DNA of 64,000 nucleotides from Jatrophihabitans sp. (GTDB taxonomy: Bacteria > Actinomycetota > Actinomycetes > Mycobacteriales > Jatrophihabitantaceae), in NCBI GenBank assembly GCA_036399055.1, contig DASWNX010000030.1, positions 186,001 to 250,000 of the forward strand. The letters run 5' to 3'. Under the pieces are notes generated by a model that saw only the letters and a program-made list of their open reading frames with translations, was not told where the DNA came from and did no database searches. Below are positions 9,913 to 18,728 of this stretch, piece after piece (positions within the stretch are counted from its first letter, which is position 1; each line of letters begins with the position of its first letter). A program made the position numbers and the translations under genes.

Positions 9913-10128
9913 TCAGCCGTGGTCGTCGCTGGCCGCGATGGCCGCGTCCAGCCGGGCCCGGGCGCCGTCGAGCCAGCGCTGGCAGATGCCGGCGAGCTCC
10001 TCGCCGCGCTGCCATAACGACAACGACTCCTCCAGCGGCTGCCCGCCGCTCTCCAGCGCCTGCACGATGTCGCGCAGCTCGGCGCGGGCCGTCTCGTAGC
10101 TGATCTCTGGTTCGGGGTTCTCGCTCAT
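9913..10128 (-). CDS. xseB: Exodeoxyribonuclease VII small subunit
   Basis: The product is 71 residues, all-helical: SYETARAELRDIVQALESGG then LSLWQRGEELAGICQRWLDGARARLD. Several copies bind one XseA to make the single-strand exonuclease. ATG 10128 is preferred over TTG 10137. It lies 11 bp behind xseA in the same operon. Confidence 0.93.
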   Translation of the reverse strand: MSENPEPEISYETARAELRDIVQALESGGQPLEESLSLWQRGEELAGICQRWLDGARARLDAAIAASDDHG

Positions 10129-10139
10129 CGCAGGCAAGG

Positions 10140-11345
10140 CTAGCCGCCGCTGGTGACCGAGACCGAGAACTCGCCGTCAGCGACCCGGACCTGCAGCAGC
10201 TCCCCAGGCGAGGTCTGGCTGGCGGCCCGCACCAGCTCACCGCCGGAGTTCCACAGCACGGCGTAGCCGCGGTTGAGCACCGCTTGCGGTGACAGGCTCA
10301 CCACCCGGGCCAGCAACTGCGCGGTGTCTGCCTCGGCCAGCTGCAGCAGTCCGGACAGCGCGCTGCGGTTGCGGTGCACGGCACGCTCGCACTCCTCGAC
10401 GCCGGTCGAGATCCGCCGGCTCAGCCCCTGACGCAGCCGTTGCGGCAGGCCGGCCATCAACTGGCCCTCGGTGTCGAGCCGGCGGTGCACGCTGGCCCGC
10501 AACCGGGCCCGCGCGTCGGCGATCTGATGAAGCTCGGCCAGCAGGTCGGGCACGATCCGCTTGGCGGCGTCCGTCGGCGTCGAGACCGCGAGGTCAGCGA
10601 CCAGGTCCAGCAACGGCTGGTCGGTCTCGTGGCCGATGGCGCTGACCACCGGTGTGCGCAGCTGCGACACCGCCCGCAGCAGGCCCTCGTTGGAGAACGG
10701 CAGCAGGTCCTCCACGCTGCCCCCGCCCCGGGCGATCACGATCACGTCCACATCGGGACGGGCGTCCAGGCGCCGCAGGGCGGCGATGATCTCCGAGACC
10801 GCGGTGCTGCCTTGGGTGGCGGTGTTCTCGATGGCGAACACCGCGCCCGGCAACCGGCGCAGGGTGTTCTCCACCACGTCACGTTCGGCGGCGCTGGCCC
10901 GTCCGGTGATCAGCCCGATCGTCCGGGGCAGGAACGGCAACCGCTGCTTGCGGCTCGCCGCGAACAGGCCTTCGGCCGCCAGCAGCTGCTTCAACCGCTC
11001 GATGCGGGCCAGCAGCTCACCCAGGCCGACCTGCCGGACCTCGGTCGCCCGCAGGCTCAACGCGCCGCGCTCTGCGTAGAAGTCCGGCCGGGCCCGCATG
11101 ACCACCCGGGTGCCCTCGGCCAGCGGCTCCACCAGCACCGAACGGTGACAGGTCACCTGGATGGAGATGTTGGCATCGACATCGCGCAGCGTCAGGAAGT
11201 AGGTGGCCACCCCGGGCCGGCGGACGAACTGAGCGACCTGGCCCTCGACCCATACCTCGCCCAGCCGGCCGACCCAGTCCGAGATGGCCTGGCTGACCCG
11301 CCGTAACGGCAACGGCGCCTCAGGGCTGGACTCCAGCTTGCTCAC
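10140..11345 (-). CDS. xseA: Exodeoxyribonuclease VII large subunit
   Basis: The product is 401 residues. The N-terminal OB-fold binds single-stranded DNA. The catalytic part has GRASAAERDV, VIVIARGGGSVEDLLPF and SAIGHETDQPLLDLVADLRA-like text ending in TPTDAAKRIVPD. It degrades single-stranded DNA to oligonucleotides. GTG 11345 overlaps the TGA of the upstream gene in a GTGA junction, indicating translational coupling. Confidence 0.95.
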   Translation of the reverse strand: MSKLESSPEAPLPLRRVSQAISDWVGRLGEVWVEGQVAQFVRRPGVATYFLTLRDVDANISIQVTCHRSVLVEPLAEGTRVVMRARPDFYAERGALSLRATEVRQVGLGELLARIERLKQLLAAEGLFAASRKQRLPFLPRTIGLITGRASAAERDVVENTLRRLPGAVFAIENTATQGSTAVSEIIAALRRLDARPDVDVIVIARGGGSVEDLLPFSNEGLLRAVSQLRTPVVSAIGHETDQPLLDLVADLAVSTPTDAAKRIVPDLLAELHQIADARARLRASVHRRLDTEGQLMAGLPQRLRQGLSRRISTGVEECERAVHRNRSALSGLLQLAEADTAQLLARVVSLSPQAVLNRGYAVLWNSGGELVRAASQTSPGELLQVRVADGEFSVSVTSGG

Positions 11346-12220
11346 TCGTCGTCGGCAGCGGCTTCGTGCGCCTGCAAGATCTCAGCAGCCATCGTCGCCG
11401 GATTCGGCGTCGCGGACGGTTTGGCCTTCTTCGCCGCCACTTCGAGCGGCTCGTGGTCAGGCTCCTTGCGCGCTGCCCGCTTGGTGGCCTTGGCCGGGCC
11501 CGCCTTGGCCGGACCCGCCTTGGCCGGGCCCGCCTTGGCCGGGCCCGCCTTGGCCGGACCCGCCTTTGCCGGGCCCGCCTTGGCCGGGCTGGCCTGGGTC
11601 GGACCCGCCTTGGCCGCGGTCTTTTTAGCGCCTGCCTTGGCTGGGGCAGAGACGCCGCCCGCCTTGGCCGGCGACGGCTCAGGCGCGGACACTGCCTCGG
11701 CCAGGCCAGCGGCCGGCGGGGTGGGCCCGGCAGCGCTCGGCGGTGTGGCCGAGACGTCGCCTGCGCCGCCTGGCGACGCCACACCGGTGTCGGCCACCAG
11801 GTCGGGCAGCGTCTGGGCGCCGCCCACTCCGACGGCATCCCAGCGACCCTGGCCCGCGTCGTCCTCCGAGCCCTCGGCGAAGCCGGTGTTGTCGTAGTCG
11901 ATCAGGTCGAAGGCGGCCTTTGCCGACTGCGCGTCGCCGGCCGGGCCGCCGACGCTGTCGGCGGGGGAGTCGTCGAAGGTGGCCCAACTGGGCGGTTCGG
12001 CAGAGCTGCCCCGAAGCTGGCTGAGGACTTCGTCTCCGCGGGCGGCCAGCATGGCCAGGTGCTGCTGCACCTTCATCGACGCCTGCATAGCGGTCGACAC
12101 CGCCATCAACGGGACTGAGGTGACAGCCTGCGGCAGCGTCTCAGGGAGTTTGCGAGCCTCGTCCACGGCGGTGGCGGCGAGGCCAAGGGCGGCTCTGATC
12201 GGAGTCGGGATATTCGGCAT
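11342..12220 (-). CDS. Lipid-droplet-associated-type protein (Rv1109c-like) with Lys/Ala repeat tail
   Basis: The product is 292 residues. The N-terminal ~80 residues are amphipathic helical ([20 protein letters not shown], then [18 protein letters not shown]). Mycobacterial proteins in the same place, next to xseA and ispH, are annotated as lipid-droplet associated; that function is inferred by synteny. The middle is acidic and disordered. The C-terminal third is Lys/Ala/Pro-rich with KAGPA units. ATG 12220 opens the conserved segment; the frame runs further upstream without conserved sequence. Confidence 0.75.
   Translation of the reverse strand: MPNIPTPIRAALGLAATAVDEARKLPETLPQAVTSVPLMAVSTAMQASMKVQQHLAMLAARGDEVLSQLRGSSAEPPSWATFDDSPADSVGGPAGDAQSAKAAFDLIDYDNTGFAEGSEDDAGQGRWDAVGVGGAQTLPDLVADTGVASPGGAGDVSATPPSAAGPTPPAAGLAEAVSAPEPSPAKAGGVSAPAKAGAKKTAAKAGPTQASPAKAGPAKAGPAKAGPAKAGPAKAGPAKAGPAKATKRAARKEPDHEPLEVAAKKAKPSATPNPATMAAEILQAHEAAADDE
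11490..11609 (-). repeat. 15-bp in-frame array, about eight copies, encoding KAGPA units
   Basis: Consecutive 15-base units run from 11490; the first six are identical or differ by one base, and the last two are degenerate. They build a basic Lys/Ala/Pro tail reminiscent of histone-like or HBHA-like tails. Confidence 0.93.
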
Positions 12221-12320
12221 GCCCCCAGCCTGCCACCAACGCCCGACGGTATGCGAGCGTGCCCACCCGACTCTCTGGCCGAGCTCCGCCGAACGGAGAA
12301 GAAACGGCGCCGCCGGCACG

Positions 12321-12326
12321 TAAGAT
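12321..12326 (+). promoter_or_regulatory. -10 element (TAAGAT) of a leaderless ispH promoter
   Basis: TAAGAT ends seven bases before ATG 12334, with no ribosome-binding site between. Confidence 0.55.
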
Positions 12327-12333
12327 TGCCCCC

Positions 12334-13317
12334 ATGTCTGAGGCTGACTCCGCGTCCGTGCCCGCCAAGCGGGTCCTGCTGGCCAAACCGCGTGGGTACT
12401 GCGCGGGGGTCGACCGGGCGGTTCAGACGGTGGAGCAGGCCCTGGACCACTACGGCGCGCCGGTGTACGTCCGCAAGCAGATCGTGCACAACCTGTACGT
12501 GGTGCGCTCGCTGGAAGCTCGCGGGGCGGTCTTCGTCGAGGAGACAGACGAGGTTCCCGAGGGCTCGGTCGTGGTGTTCTCCGCCCACGGGGTGGCGCCC
12601 GAAGTGCACGCCGAGGCGGCCAGCCGAAACCTGCGGGCCATAGACGCCACCTGTCCGCTGGTGACCAAGGTCCATCACGAGGCTCGCCGCTTCGCCGCCG
12701 AGGACTACGACATCGTGCTGATCGGGCACGAGGGCCACGAAGAGGTGGTCGGAACCACCGGTCAGGCGCCGGAGAACATCACCCTGGTGGACGGTCCGGC
12801 GGACGTCGCCGGCGTCGAGGTGCGCGACCCGGAGCGGGTGGTCTGGCTTTCTCAGACCACGCTGTCGGTGGATGAGACGCTGGAGACGGTGGCAGCCCTG
12901 CAGGAGAAGTTCCCGCTGCTGCAGGCGCCGCCCAGTGACGACATCTGCTACGCCACCCAGAACCGGCAGGCCGCGGTGAAGGTGATCGCGCCGCAGGTGG
13001 AGCTGTTCCTGGTGGTCGGCTCGGCCAACTCGTCGAACTCGGTGCGGATGGTCGAGGTCGCCCTGGCGGCGGGCGCCCGGCAGGCCTACCTGGTCGACAG
13101 CGCGGAGGAGATCCGCCCTGAGTGGCTGGTGGGTGTGAACAACGTGGGGCTGTCCTCTGGGGCGTCGGTGCCCGAGGTGCTGGTGCGCGAGGTGGCCCAG
13201 TGGCTGGCGGCGCGAGGCTGGAGCGATCTGGAGGAGGTCGCCCACACCGAGGAACGGCTGGTGTTCGCCCTGCCCCAGGAGTTGCGCCGGGACCTGAAGC
13301 TGGCCGCCAAGAAGTAG
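12334..13317 (+). CDS. ispH: 4-hydroxy-3-methylbut-2-enyl diphosphate reductase
   Basis: The product is 327 residues. It is the last enzyme of the MEP isoprenoid pathway, reducing HMBPP to isopentenyl and dimethylallyl diphosphate with an iron-sulfur cluster. The three cluster cysteines are visible: GYCAGVD (Cys23), ATCPLVTK (Cys107) and ICYATQNRQ (Cys205). The substrate loop [10 protein letters not shown] is also present. The frame is open from 12259, but ATG 12334 matches the family N-terminus and has a leaderless -10. Together with uppS it supplies isoprenoid precursors. Confidence 0.96.
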   Translation: MSEADSASVPAKRVLLAKPRGYCAGVDRAVQTVEQALDHYGAPVYVRKQIVHNLYVVRSLEARGAVFVEETDEVPEGSVVVFSAHGVAPEVHAEAASRNLRAIDATCPLVTKVHHEARRFAAEDYDIVLIGHEGHEEVVGTTGQAPENITLVDGPADVAGVEVRDPERVVWLSQTTLSVDETLETVAALQEKFPLLQAPPSDDICYATQNRQAAVKVIAPQVELFLVVGSANSSNSVRMVEVALAAGARQAYLVDSAEEIRPEWLVGVNNVGLSSGASVPEVLVREVAQWLAARGWSDLEEVAHTEERLVFALPQELRRDLKLAAKK

Positions 13318-13351
13318 CTGGGCACGCCCGGGGCTGGCGCCGGAGCCTGGA

Positions 13352-13870
13352 CTAGCGCCGGACCATCAACCGGATGCCGGCGACCACCAGCACGACCGCG
13401 GTGGCCCCGGCGATGGCCGGAAATCCGTAGACGACCCAGTTGGTGGCCGCGTCGATCAGCTTGCCCCGGTTCTGCAGGCCGCCAGTGCGCACGTAGAGCA
13501 ATCCGGCCGAGGCGACGAAGTACACCAGCGGCGGCGCGATCACGACGTTGAACATCTTGCTGCGCCGCACCAGCACTATCGCGACCAGCGAGGCGAGTAC
13601 CAGGCTGTAGTTGAACGCGCCCCTGATGGCGGTGCCGCTGACCGAGTCGATCAGCCCGCCGACCCCGGCGATGCCGATCAGCAGCAGGACCGCGAGCCAC
13701 CCTGGCAGGCCGGACTCGCGCCGGCCGCGCTGAGGCAGCCGGCTCTTAGCAGCGGACCCGCCGGTCAGCGAGGAGGCATGTGAAGCCTCGTGATACGGAC
13801 GCTGGCCGGCGACGCGGGAAGACGCCTCTGGCTGGTCCGGCACGTAAGTGGCTCCGTTCGCAGATGGCAC
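13352..13870 (-). CDS. DUF6542 membrane protein
   Basis: The product is 172 residues. A basic, disordered N-terminus of about 55 residues is followed by four hydrophobic segments (roughly 57-75, 86-101, 108-125 and 148-166). This matches DUF6542, found beside ispH in many actinobacteria. Function is unknown. GTG 13870 has a TACCGT -10 eight bases upstream. It converges with ispH. Confidence 0.82.
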   Translation of the reverse strand: MPSANGATYVPDQPEASSRVAGQRPYHEASHASSLTGGSAAKSRLPQRGRRESGLPGWLAVLLLIGIAGVGGLIDSVSGTAIRGAFNYSLVLASLVAIVLVRRSKMFNVVIAPPLVYFVASAGLLYVRTGGLQNRGKLIDAATNWVVYGFPAIAGATAVVLVVAGIRLMVRR

Positions 13871-13878
13871 GGGGACTT

Positions 13879-13884
13879 ACGGTA
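13879..13884 (-). promoter_or_regulatory. -10 element (TACCGT) of a leaderless promoter
   Basis: On the minus strand TACCGT ends eight bases before GTG 13870. Confidence 0.42.
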
Positions 13885-13890
13885 CCGCGC

Positions 13891-15027
13891 TCATGAACTC
13901 CGGCTTATCAACTCCTCCGCGCTCAGCGTTCGGGTCACGGCCAGGATCTGCTCGGTCTCAAGGAGCTCGCCGTCAGCCGCGGGATCTATGACCGATAAGT
14001 CCGCCAGCCGGCGGGCGCTCACCAGCACCCGGCCCTCCAAGGCTCCGACGGTGGCGTTGAAGCTGCCCACCGCGGCGTTGAGTGAGCGCCCCAGCTTGTC
14101 CAGGTGCGAGCCCATGCCGGCCAGCCGCTGGTAGAGCTCGCGACCGAGCTGGCTGACCTCGGCGGTGTTGCGGGCCAGCGACTGCTGGCGCCAGGTGTGA
14201 CCGACGGTGCGCAGCAGGGCGACCAGGGTGGTCGGCGTGGCGAGGATGACGTTGCGGCTGAAAGCGTGCTCCAGCAGCGCCGGGTCCTCCCGCAGCGCGG
14301 CGTCCAGAAAGGCGTCCGCCGGCACGAAGCACACCACGAACTCGGGCGAGGGGCTGAACCGGCTCCAGTAGGCCTTGGCGCCCAGGTCGTCGATGTGCCG
14401 GCGCAGCTGCCGGGCATGGGCTTTGAGCCGAGCCGCCCTGGTGAACTCATCGCGGGCCTCCATCGCTTCGAGGTAGCCGGCGAAGGCGACCTTGGAGTCG
14501 ACCACGATGTGCTTGCCGCCGACCAGTTTGACGACCAGGTCAGGCCGCAGCGCGCCGTCGTTGTCCGGCGTGCCGGGCGAGGTCGGTTGGACCAGGTAGT
14601 CGACGTGCTCGACCAGCCCGGCGATCTCGACCGCCCGTTCCAGCTGCAGCTCACCCCACCGGCCGCGGACCTGCGGCGCTCGAAGAGCGTTCACCAACTG
14701 GGTGGTCTCGGTGCGCAGGCCGTCAGCGGACAACCGCATCGCGGACAGGTGCTCGTCAAGCGCGGAGGTGGCGCTGAGCCGGTCACGCTCGGCGCTGTGC
14801 AATTGGGCCTGCACCCGTTCCAGGGCGTCCCTGATCGGGCTGACCAGCGTCTCGATCGAGCGCTGGCGCTCGGCGAGGTCACCGGCCGCCGCGCCGCGGT
14901 CGGCGTCCAGGCGGGCCTGTGACAACTCCGACATGGCTCCTCGGGCCCGGCCGTACCAGAAGCCGGCGGCCGCGCCGGACACCGACCCGAGCAGCAGGCC
15001 GAGCAGCAGGAAGGCGAGTGCGGTCAT
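13891..15027 (-). CDS. rmuC: DNA recombination protein RmuC
   Basis: The product is 378 residues. An N-terminal membrane helix (about 3-22) is followed by a coiled coil to about residue 120. The RmuC domain contains GRWGELQLERAVE, LRPDLVV and VVDSKVAF, which fits a PD-(D/E)XK-like nuclease fold. RmuC limits inversions between short inverted repeats in E. coli. ATG 15027 starts the membrane anchor; the frame upstream has no conserved content. Confidence 0.93.
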   Translation of the reverse strand: MTALAFLLLGLLLGSVSGAAAGFWYGRARGAMSELSQARLDADRGAAAGDLAERQRSIETLVSPIRDALERVQAQLHSAERDRLSATSALDEHLSAMRLSADGLRTETTQLVNALRAPQVRGRWGELQLERAVEIAGLVEHVDYLVQPTSPGTPDNDGALRPDLVVKLVGGKHIVVDSKVAFAGYLEAMEARDEFTRAARLKAHARQLRRHIDDLGAKAYWSRFSPSPEFVVCFVPADAFLDAALREDPALLEHAFSRNVILATPTTLVALLRTVGHTWRQQSLARNTAEVSQLGRELYQRLAGMGSHLDKLGRSLNAAVGSFNATVGALEGRVLVSARRLADLSVIDPAADGELLETEQILAVTRTLSAEELISRSS

Positions 15028-15167
15028 GGGCTCATGCTGATCCCTGCCTCTGACAGTTCCGCCCAAGGACGCGCCGGACGGCTCCAGCAGACCGAAGCCG
15101 GTCGCCGGTCGCCGCCGATGCCGGCTGATGCCCTCCGGCGGCGTCCGGGCGGGGGAGCGACACGCCG

Positions 15168-15173
15168 TAGACT
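15168..15173 (+). promoter_or_regulatory. -10 element (TAGACT) of a leaderless ychF promoter
   Basis: TAGACT ends eight bases before GTG 15182. Confidence 0.5.
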
Positions 15174-15181
15174 GCGCGTCC

Positions 15182-16255
<1,074 letters not shown>

Positions 16256-16304
16256 GCGCGTGCGGCGCTCTACTGTCAGCGGGCGCACTCTGTGGCCAGT
16301 GCGA

Positions 16305-16310
16305 TACTTT
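16305..16310 (+). promoter_or_regulatory. -10 element (TACTTT) of a leaderless promoter
   Basis: TACTTT ends six bases before GTG 16317. Confidence 0.45.
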
Positions 16311-16316
16311 GCCGTC

Positions 16317-16790
16317 GTGTTGAGGTTTCGTCCAGGTAAGCCGACAGCGTCCCCGCGTGTGCGGGTCTACAACCCCGTGCTCGTGTACTGGAATATCGCA
16401 TATCTACTCGTGCTCGCGGCGATTTCCCTCGGCGCAATCCTGGACTCAATAGGGACTGTCGACGAACCGGCATGGCAGGAGTTCGGCGTTGTCCTGGCCC
16501 CCATCCTCCTGGCTATCCGCGGTGTCAGGGTCGGCGTCGTCGTGACGGACTCTGAGGTGCTGCTTCGAGGTTGGGTGAGAACCCGTCGATTGCAACGGGA
16601 TCAGGTGCTCGGAGTGATGACGGCGCCTTACACCGGCCTGCTTTACGGGGGAATGGAGTCGCGGATCTTCCGCATGTTGGCCATCAAGACGCCCGACAGG
16701 ACGATAGAGGTGCCCGCGGTGGCTGCACGCAAGGCCAAGGCGAAACGACTCGCGGCTACGGTGCGGCACGTGCTGGCGCCTCCCGACTGA
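16317..16790 (+). CDS. PH-domain (bPH_6-like) membrane protein
   Basis: The product is 157 residues. Two transmembrane segments (about 24-41 and 53-72) are followed by a small PH-like beta domain. The phrase VVTDSEVLLRGWVRTRRLQRDQV is typical of bPH_6 (names the domain by eye; not searched). Function is unknown in the family. Codon use looks less GC-rich than in ychF, and this gene marks the edge of the accessory patch. Confidence 0.75.
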   Translation: MLRFRPGKPTASPRVRVYNPVLVYWNIAYLLVLAAISLGAILDSIGTVDEPAWQEFGVVLAPILLAIRGVRVGVVVTDSEVLLRGWVRTRRLQRDQVLGVMTAPYTGLLYGGMESRIFRMLAIKTPDRTIEVPAVAARKAKAKRLAATVRHVLAPPD

Positions 16791-16887
16791 CTAGGGACCG
16801 GCCGATGAGCGCGGCGCCCTCGATGCCGTCATCACGCCGCGTCCCGGTGCGCAGATCGGGGCGTGCCTACCGGTCAGTGCTGCGGTG

Positions 16888-17200
16888 TCAGGTGGTGCGG
16901 ACTTCGGACGCCGGCTCGGCCGCGGCGGACTGCTCGTGTTTGGCGGCCCAGCTGGCTAGCAGGTTGAGGGCGCCCTGGGTGGCAGAGGCGGGCTCGGCTG
17001 TGTAGACGAGCCTGTGTAGACGAGCCTGTGTAGACGAGCATGGTGAGACCGGGCTCGGCGGGCAACTCGAATGCCTCGTAGGACAGGTCCACATCGGAGA
17101 CCACGGGGTGGTGAAGCTGCTTACGGCCGGTGCGGTGGAAGCGGACGTCGTACGCCGCCCAACGGGTGGAACTCCTGGCTACCCCAATCTGCGAAAGGCA
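16888..17200 (-). pseudogene. Remnant of an XRE-family regulator with MmyB-like domain
   Basis: Only the last ~75 codons of an MmyB-like ligand-binding domain survive: TRWAAYDVRFHRTGRK, HHPVVSDVDLSYEAFELP and PGLTMLVYT in one frame, then AEPASATQGALNLLASWAA to the stop in another. The frame change sits exactly on a 14-bp triplication. A second one-base shift is inferred near 17168, where SQEF and TRWAAY are in different frames. The N-terminal helix-turn-helix is absent. It faces away from the MFS remnant, as expected for a regulator/efflux pair. Confidence 0.8.
16999..17040 (-). repeat. 14-bp tandem triplication that breaks the MmyB-like frame
   Basis: Units lie at 16999-17012, 17013-17026 and 17027-17040; the third differs only at its last base. 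With one copy the minus strand reads continuously from MLVYT into AEPAS. The two extra copies add 28 bases and shift the frame by one. Confidence 0.93.
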
Positions 17201-17272
17201 TATCGTGCTCGCAGCACTCATGTACGGCGCCGGCTTTCGCGTCGAGCGCACGGCCGGCCCGCGGGCGACCTC

Positions 17273-17516
17273 GTGACCACCGTCAGTAGCACCTTGCCCC
17301 TCAAGACAGCGAAGGTCCCTCGCCCCGAACGCGCTGCTCGCGATCGTGCTTGTCGCCTACGCCATGATCATCATTGACAATTCAATCGTCTTCACCGGCG
17401 TGTCGTCGATCCGGGACGACCTCGACATGTCGATCGGCGCGGCCTCGTGGGTGCACACGGCGTACGCCCTCACGTTCGGCGGCCTGCTGCTGCCCGGAGC
17501 AGGCGCCGGCGACGGA
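17273..17516 (+). pseudogene. 5' fragment of an MFS (DHA2-type) transporter
   Basis: The first ~75 codons of a drug/H+ antiporter-like MFS protein remain: LAPNALLAIVLVAYAMIIID (helix 1), then SIVFTG and WVHTAYALTFGGLLLPG (helix 2). The likely GTG start at 17273 is in a different frame from helix 1, so there is also a frameshift near 17310-17325. Homology stops at 17516, immediately before the stop codon of the symporter gene on the other strand, which points to a deletion junction. Confidence 0.75.
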
Positions 17517-18407
17517 TCAGACGGTGGCGTGCGCCGGAGACTCCGCCTTCTCCTGGGGCCAGGAACGAGTGATCGCGTAGCCAAAGCTGCCAGCCAGAAC
17601 GTACATGACGATGCTGTAGACGGCGCTGGGGATCGCGACCTGGGTGTTGTCCAGGACGCTGAGTGCGATGGTGAGAGCCACGGTGGTGTTGTGGACACCG
17701 ACCTCCATGGAGGTTGCGATGGCTTGGGCGCGGGTGAGCCGGAAGAGTCGTGCGCCGGCGTAGCCCAAGGTGAGGCTGCACAGGCAGAAGATGGCGACGA
17801 CGATGCCGACGTCGCGCAGGTAGTCGAGGAGGTTGTCCCGCTCTCCGAGGATCGCGCCGACGGAGACGATGGCGAGCACGGTGATGGAGAACACGCGCAC
17901 GGGTCGGTCGGCGCGGGCGGCGAAGGCAGCCGACCGACGCCGGACCAGCATCCCGAGTGCTACGGGGACCAAGACGATGGCGATGACCTGGACAACCTTG
18001 CCGACCTGGAGGCCGAGCGTGCCTTCGGCGCCGAAGTGGTCGATCGCGAAGTTGGTGATCAGCGGGATGGTGACAGCCGCCAGGACGGAGTTGATGGCGG
18101 TCAAGGTGACGTTGAGCGCGACGTCACCTCGAAATAGGTGGCTCAACAGGTTGGCGGTGGTGCCGCCAGGCGAGGCGGCCAGAAGCATGATGCCTACGGC
18201 GAGCAGCGGCTCGAGGTCGAACACGGTGATGAGGGCGAAGGCGATCGACGGGAGGACGAGCATCTGGAGGGCTAGCGCCACCACAACCGCGCGGGGGCTT
18301 CGTGCTATCCGCGCGAAATCACCGAGCGTCAGGGACAGGCCCAGCCCGAACATGATGATGGCCAGGGCCACCGGCAGCCCGATGGAGATGAGCGCCGAGT
18401 CATTCAC
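17517..18407 (-). CDS. Bile acid:sodium symporter (BASS) family transporter
   Basis: The product is 296 residues with about nine or ten hydrophobic segments. BASS motifs are seen: AASPGGTTANLLSHLFRGD in the first half and MEVGVHNTTVALTIALS in the second, corresponding to the crossed sodium-site helices. Bacterial members carry organic anions such as pantoate or keto acids; the substrate here cannot be told. AGGAG lies five bases before GTG 18407. It appears intact within an otherwise eroded neighbourhood. Confidence 0.9.
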   Translation of the reverse strand: MNDSALISIGLPVALAIIMFGLGLSLTLGDFARIARSPRAVVVALALQMLVLPSIAFALITVFDLEPLLAVGIMLLAASPGGTTANLLSHLFRGDVALNVTLTAINSVLAAVTIPLITNFAIDHFGAEGTLGLQVGKVVQVIAIVLVPVALGMLVRRRSAAFAARADRPVRVFSITVLAIVSVGAILGERDNLLDYLRDVGIVVAIFCLCSLTLGYAGARLFRLTRAQAIATSMEVGVHNTTVALTIALSVLDNTQVAIPSAVYSIVMYVLAGSFGYAITRSWPQEKAESPAHATV

Positions 18408-18419
18408 GATGTCTCCTGG

Positions 18420-18719
18420 TCAGTCGAGCCTGCGACGCCTCGGTTTGAGACGGCGGTCACAGTAGAGCACGAGATGTGCCGCGTCACAGCGGCAGCGACC
18501 ACATTGGCGCAGCAGCCCACTGTGATGCGCTCGCCCCTGTGACATCTCACGACACCCCGATCCCCACAGCTGCCCGGTCGGGACCCAACGCGCCGGTCCC
18601 TGCTCCGCAGGAGGTCGCGCGAACTTGTTCTTCTTGGCGTAGCAGCAGGTACTGCCCCGCTCGTCCACCGACGCCAGCCCGGCCTCGGCGAGGCGGACGC
18701 CGCACAGCGGATCAGGCAC
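18420..18719 (-). CDS. Possible small Cys-rich protein upstream of the symporter
   Basis: An open frame of 99 codons from GTG 18719 has strong GC third-position bias in its first ~60 codons, so it may be coding. It contains CCYAKKNKFARP, GCREMS and a C-terminal cluster QCGRCRCD, for about nine cysteines, which is compatible with a metal-binding ribbon. Its TGA lies 12 bases before the symporter start on the same strand. No family is recognised and no clear promoter was seen. It could equally be a relic. Confidence 0.35.
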   Translation of the reverse strand: MPDPLCGVRLAEAGLASVDERGSTCCYAKKNKFARPPAEQGPARWVPTGQLWGSGCREMSQGRAHHSGLLRQCGRCRCDAAHLVLYCDRRLKPRRRRLD

Positions 18720-18728
18720 CCTGGATAG

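Noticed and set aside
17517..18407. Insertion sequence or phage boundary around the symporter
   Set aside because: No transposase, integrase or terminal inverted repeats were found; simple deletion is sufficient.
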